Source: Fistulifera solaris
Taxonomy: Eukaryota > Bacillariophyta > Bacillariophyceae > Naviculales > Stauroneidaceae
NCBI GenBank assembly: GCA_030295235.1
Contig: AP026179.1
Coordinates: 124,001-188,000, forward strand
DNA: 64,000 nucleotides
Direction: 5' to 3'
The position numbers and the translations under genes were made by a program. The notes below the pieces were generated by a model, which was given only the letters and a program-made list of their open reading frames with translations, made no database searches and was not told the origin of the DNA. The stretch's first letter is position 1. Every line of letters begins with the position of its first letter. Positions 60,645 through 64,000 of this stretch are shown piece by piece.

Positions 60645-62444
60645 CTAGTACTGTTTATTCTCGTCGTGGCACATGGCGACTCCCATGAGTTTAAACGTCG
60701 TTCCTTGAACCAATTTAACGGTCATTTTGGAATAGGTACCAGGTTCCACCGTATGAATGTACATTTCGCTCGTTTTCTTGTCATGAAATCCCGTTAATGA
60801 AAAGGAGTGTGGTCCTTCCATGGACTCCATCGACACTTGCACGGTCGAATGTTCCCATTTGGGTCCATAACTTTTGAGATAAAACAATGTCATTTGGGTG
60901 GGAGCAGTTGTGGGCAATTGCAACACCATTTTCGATCCCAAAGAATCCGGCATCCATCCCAATTTATCACCCCGTTTCGTATCATCCATCAAGGTCCAGG
61001 AAGAAGATACGAGTACTTTTTGAAACAAGGATTGAATGGCACGATATTCGGCTTTGGCTGACAAGGGAGGATGATGTAACGATAGGCCACTTACCCAAAC
61101 AAATGGACATTTGGTCGAACACGCGGACGACGATTTTGTTTCGTTCGATCGCCACAAATCGGTCACTTGTTCCAAGGTCAAATCAGGTGTCAACTTGGGT
61201 GGTAATCTGTTTGAGGGTACCGGTCGCGGCATCTTGGGCCACCGTGGGAATCTGCTTTCATCGGTTTCCAAAGGAGATAATCCGGGTGGGATACTATGAT
61301 CGTGGTAGTTCAATGTGCGTTCGTAGTCATGGACCTGCCAGGACTCCAATGTACAAGTCTGGGTCGTTAAGACCAAGAAATGATACGCGACTAACCACGC
61401 TGTGACCATGTGCATACTTTGACTGGGATGAATTTCCCGTTGCATCTTTGTTTGTGATGATGAAGAAGAAGTGTACCATTTTCCGGGACTGAATACGGAT
61501 TCGTGCGTATCGCCATACACGAGATCGCGGGCAAGATTGGCATAGGACAGAAAGGAGAAGCCGTAATATTGCGATAACACATGAATGCTTTGGGTCAATG
61601 CGGTCGTCGCCAAGATTTCCGGTTGTTCATTGCCGAGATAGTCATCCACCCATATTAACAGTGGTGGTTGTCCACAGGAAAGTGCCGCGCGCACAAATTC
61701 TTGACTCATATCGAACACCAACTCGTGCAAGGTTCGATTGGACGATTGAGCTTGGAGGATGGATTGCACGTGCATATCATTCGTCGCATACGCATTGATG
61801 ATAATATCCGGTGGTTGTGGTAGTATATAATAATCCGACAAGAAGGACAACAAAGCTGTTCCTGTGGCTGTGTTGGAACCAGCAATGGCGAAATTGTAAA
61901 CTTTTACAGTCTTTAGACCCATTTGTTGCAAGAATTGTTCCAATCGATACGGCCAAGCACAATTTCGCATTTGTGTCTTGACGGTAAAACAATTGACACC
62001 CATGGTCACTGAACCACCCAAAACGACAATGGATATTTCTTCTCCACGTTCTAGTTTGTGTTGTAAGCGCTCCAGAGTCGACCATTGTCTGGTCATAGTC
62101 GATTGACTGAGCGGCAATCGGGGTGTCACGAGACGCAACAATTCGGTGACTTTATTGCGCAACACAAAATCACGATCGGGTGGCAACCGACTGGCGGAAA
62201 CGATTTGAGAAATGTGTTGTGTCCATAATGCGAGTGCCGAAGAGTGTTGCAATAGGGTTGAGCACGTACTATTGTTGTTGGGGTACGGCAATTCCGGGGG
62301 TCGTCGTTCCAGGTATAATATCGCCGATGATGATGATGATTCGATTGGACATTCAAAGACACGGAGGGCGGTATACAAAAGAAACCATCCAAAGGCATGC
62401 AACAAACAACCACGTTGTTGAATATTCCTGGAGTTTCGTTTCAT
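60645..62444 (-). CDS. Type II membrane SGNH/GDSL hydrolase-like protein
   Basis: Intact 599-residue frame. Near the N terminus is one hydrophobic segment (LLHAFGWFLLYTALRVF), fitting a type II Golgi or surface protein. SGNH blocks: VVLGGSVTMG (block I Ser), NFAIAGSNTATG (block II Gly), INAYATNDMHVQ (block III Asn-like) and REIHPSQSMHMVTAWLVAYH (block V with His). About 200 residues follow that form a beta-rich C-terminal part (EMYIHTVEPGTYSKMTVKLV) not assigned to a family. SGNH enzymes of this layout esterify or de-esterify sugars or lipids; the substrate is unknown. The gene is convergent with theta-CA, 76 bp between stops. Confidence 0.82.
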   Translation of the reverse strand: MKRNSRNIQQRGCLLHAFGWFLLYTALRVFECPIESSSSSAILYLERRPPELPYPNNNSTCSTLLQHSSALALWTQHISQIVSASRLPPDRDFVLRNKVTELLRLVTPRLPLSQSTMTRQWSTLERLQHKLERGEEISIVVLGGSVTMGVNCFTVKTQMRNCAWPYRLEQFLQQMGLKTVKVYNFAIAGSNTATGTALLSFLSDYYILPQPPDIIINAYATNDMHVQSILQAQSSNRTLHELVFDMSQEFVRAALSCGQPPLLIWVDDYLGNEQPEILATTALTQSIHVLSQYYGFSFLSYANLARDLVYGDTHESVFSPGKWYTSSSSSQTKMQREIHPSQSMHMVTAWLVAYHFLVLTTQTCTLESWQVHDYERTLNYHDHSIPPGLSPLETDESRFPRWPKMPRPVPSNRLPPKLTPDLTLEQVTDLWRSNETKSSSACSTKCPFVWVSGLSLHHPPLSAKAEYRAIQSLFQKVLVSSSWTLMDDTKRGDKLGWMPDSLGSKMVLQLPTTAPTQMTLFYLKSYGPKWEHSTVQVSMESMEGPHSFSLTGFHDKKTSEMYIHTVEPGTYSKMTVKLVQGTTFKLMGVAMCHDENKQY

Positions 62445-63550
62445 GGTCCAAGACGCTCGTTTGGAAACGATTCATTGCATCTTCTTTTGTGACGAGTGAA
62501 TCGTCGTCGTTGTTGTCGTCTTTCATACTTTTGTAGTAGTGTCTTCAAACATTCGTCAAAACGTTTGTCACTGCGACTTAAGAGAGTTTTGTTACTACCT
62601 AAGAGTATACCGCACGGGATTCAGGAGTCATTCCTTTGTACTCCGTATGTTTATAAACGCGACTTGTGGTTCTCGATAATTATTTGTTTGTCTTTTCTCA
62701 CAACAATAATATGACTTGATATAATTTACCTTATTTCACTCGATCTTTTCAAAAGTCCTTTCTTTTTTCCTTCCAAAAACTCCAAAGCGATCAGTTCATA
62801 CTATAGTAATATCTGAAGAAATAGCGACCAAAACGGGTCTCGTAACAAAACACCGTCTTACCGTATGCTTTACATACCAAAATAACCAGCAACCAGCATC
62901 CTCTCTTGAGAACCGATTGATTTTGGCTTCCTGCGCCTTCCGAAAAAAAAAAAGTTGGTAAAGCATTTTTTCAAGTTGGTTGGTCGGGCATTCGTTTGGG
63001 TTTGTTGTCATCAAAAGAGGATTTTTTGACACAATTCGTGACGTGACATAGACTGTAAAAATCCATCCTCCCAAGGAAAATCATTGGGCGTCACGGTTTT
63101 GTGGTGGTTCGACAATTTCGTTCAAAGTGTGGCTTTGGTTGAATAAACCCAAAAGAATAGAACGCTTTTTCGTATCCTTTAATAAAAAGTAGAACAAGAC
63201 AGAGGTTGGCTAGGAACATATCACATAGGATGTGTTCATGAGACAAAACAAATCGACTTGGTTCCCCTGCGGTCACTGAAAAAAATACAAATGAGGAGAC
63301 GAGAGACGAGTGATGGAGCACCGGTACTGAAACGAGACTCCTTTGACCCGTGACTCGATTTTTACGTTTCCTACTCGTCGAACGGGTTCCTCCTTTGTCC
63401 TCATCTGCTCCTTTATTTTTTTGGTTGTTGCATTTTTATCTCCTTCCAACTTTGAGCCCTTTCGTATCTCCAGCCTTCCTTCAACGGAAACGCCAGCTAT
63501 TTCACAATCTAGTCCCTCCTTGATGGATAGACTTTCAAGACGAAGAAAAA
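62445..63550. promoter_or_regulatory. Divergent region, SGNH hydrolase / ECM29
   Basis: 1.1 kb between two start codons pointing away from each other. Contains TACTCCGTA at 62639-62647 and pyrimidine-rich DNA at 62750-62770 and 63410-63480. No gene. Confidence 0.4.
62639..62647 (-). promoter_or_regulatory. TACTCCGTA motif
   Basis: Perfect 9-mer, 195 bp upstream of the SGNH hydrolase start codon. Confidence 0.4.
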
Positions 63551-64000
63551 ATGACGACGACAGAAGAAGAAACGTTGGCTTCGTTGACACGCGTGTCTCA
63601 CAAATTAGCGCTCACGACCCCCGATCGATTGGGGTCGGTCGTCGACAAGTTATTGCCCAGATTATTGCAACGTTTAGGGGACTCTTCTTCTACCTCTGAA
63701 ATCCAGAAGAAATTGATGGAAATATTGAGTCATATCATGAAACGCGTCAAAGAAGATACGAGTATCCCTTTGCCGTGTGAAGCAATGTTGCAACTCTTCT
63801 TTCTTCCTGATGATACAAACAAGTATCAACGCAATGTCGAAATGCATCCAATGACATTACACTTCACCTTGGCATTTTTAGCTGTCGGAGTCCCCCGCTG
63901 TACTATAAATCCATTTCCGTTGTTGCCGTATCTGGTGGCCAGTCAAACCTTCCACATAGCGACACTTGCGAAAAAATCACAATCGCATTCCATGGCGCAT
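63551..64000 (+). CDS. ECM29-like proteasome adaptor, N-terminal part
   Basis: ATG at 63551 opens a frame that runs off the window end (150 residues visible). The start MTTTEEETLASLTRVSHKLA leads into the ECM29 N-terminal HEAT region: RLGSVVDKLLPRLLQRLG, EIQKKLMEILSHIMKRVKED and TSIPLPCEAMLQLFF, then FTLAFLAVGVPR. These follow the ECM29 order of LLP.LL..L, K..EILSH..KR.. and I.LP..ALL. ECM29 is a very large HEAT-repeat protein that holds the 26S proteasome together and links it to other compartments. The rest of the gene lies outside the window. Confidence 0.82.
   Translation, partial: MTTTEEETLASLTRVSHKLALTTPDRLGSVVDKLLPRLLQRLGDSSSTSEIQKKLMEILSHIMKRVKEDTSIPLPCEAMLQLFFLPDDTNKYQRNVEMHPMTLHFTLAFLAVGVPRCTINPFPLLPYLVASQTFHIATLAKKSQSHSMAH

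Overview
The window looks like nuclear DNA of a photosynthetic stramenopile, most likely a pennate diatom. The support is: short GT-AG introns (about 66-90 bp) in intron-bearing genes on both strands; N-terminal presequences of the diatom plastid type (signal peptide, then an ASAFAP-like cleavage site with F at +1) on at least three proteins; a theta-type (LCIB-like) carbonic anhydrase with a bipartite plus twin-arginine-like leader; a type III metacaspase; two DUF6824-like proteins; and an FG-GAP propeller protein. The species cannot be named from sequence alone.

Layout. 0-4.7 kb: 3' end of an unrecognised Cys-containing gene, a plastid-type ABCF ATPase (minus) and a secreted FG-GAP protein (plus). 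4.7-10.1 kb: gene-poor, AT-rich, with tandemly duplicated DNA and one decayed membrane-protein gene. 10.1-23.3 kb: compact block with a tail-anchored coiled-coil protein, a plastid RqcH/NFACT-R-like protein, a disordered protein, cytosolic PheRS beta, an N-myristoylated PP2C phosphatase and a kinesin. 23.3-32.3 kb: WW protein, divergent M43-like metalloprotease and S8 subtilase, a small Cys-rich secreted protein, a THO3-like WD40 protein, the metacaspase and the first DUF6824 protein. 32.3-36.1 kb: a gene desert holding relics (LINE-like reverse transcriptase piece, inverted repeats, a decayed reading frame). 36.1-45.0 kb: Miro GTPase, a small membrane protein, an ankyrin/multi-TM channel-like protein and EF-2. 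45.5-64 kb: plastid acyl-ACP/acyl-CoA synthetase, second DUF6824 protein, PfaD-like nitronate monooxygenase, RanBP2 zinc-finger protein, RecB/Cas4-like nuclease, a Ser-rich protein, Nse1, theta-carbonic anhydrase, a type II SGNH hydrolase and the 5' end of ECM29.

The genes do not form one pathway; this is an ordinary housekeeping-rich eukaryotic region. Themes are plastid function (ABCF, RqcH-like, acyl-activating enzyme, theta-CA), proteolysis and cell death (metacaspase, M43, S8, ECM29), and cytoskeleton or organelle positioning (kinesin, Miro, tail-anchored coiled coil).

A key caution: about twenty otherwise conserved reading frames change frame once or twice, nearly always at a 2-6 base homopolymer. 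Adding or removing one base there restores the family alignment and codon phase, including intron phase. I read most of these as consensus errors rather than pseudogenes and give whole-gene coordinates. The most notable features are the seven copies of the 9-mer TACGGAGTA/TACTCCGTA in intergenic DNA near start codons, the lumen-targeted theta-CA, the type III metacaspase with a C-terminal CaaX-like box, the tail-anchored coiled-coil protein with a Trp-rich tail, and the ankyrin/TM channel-like gene.
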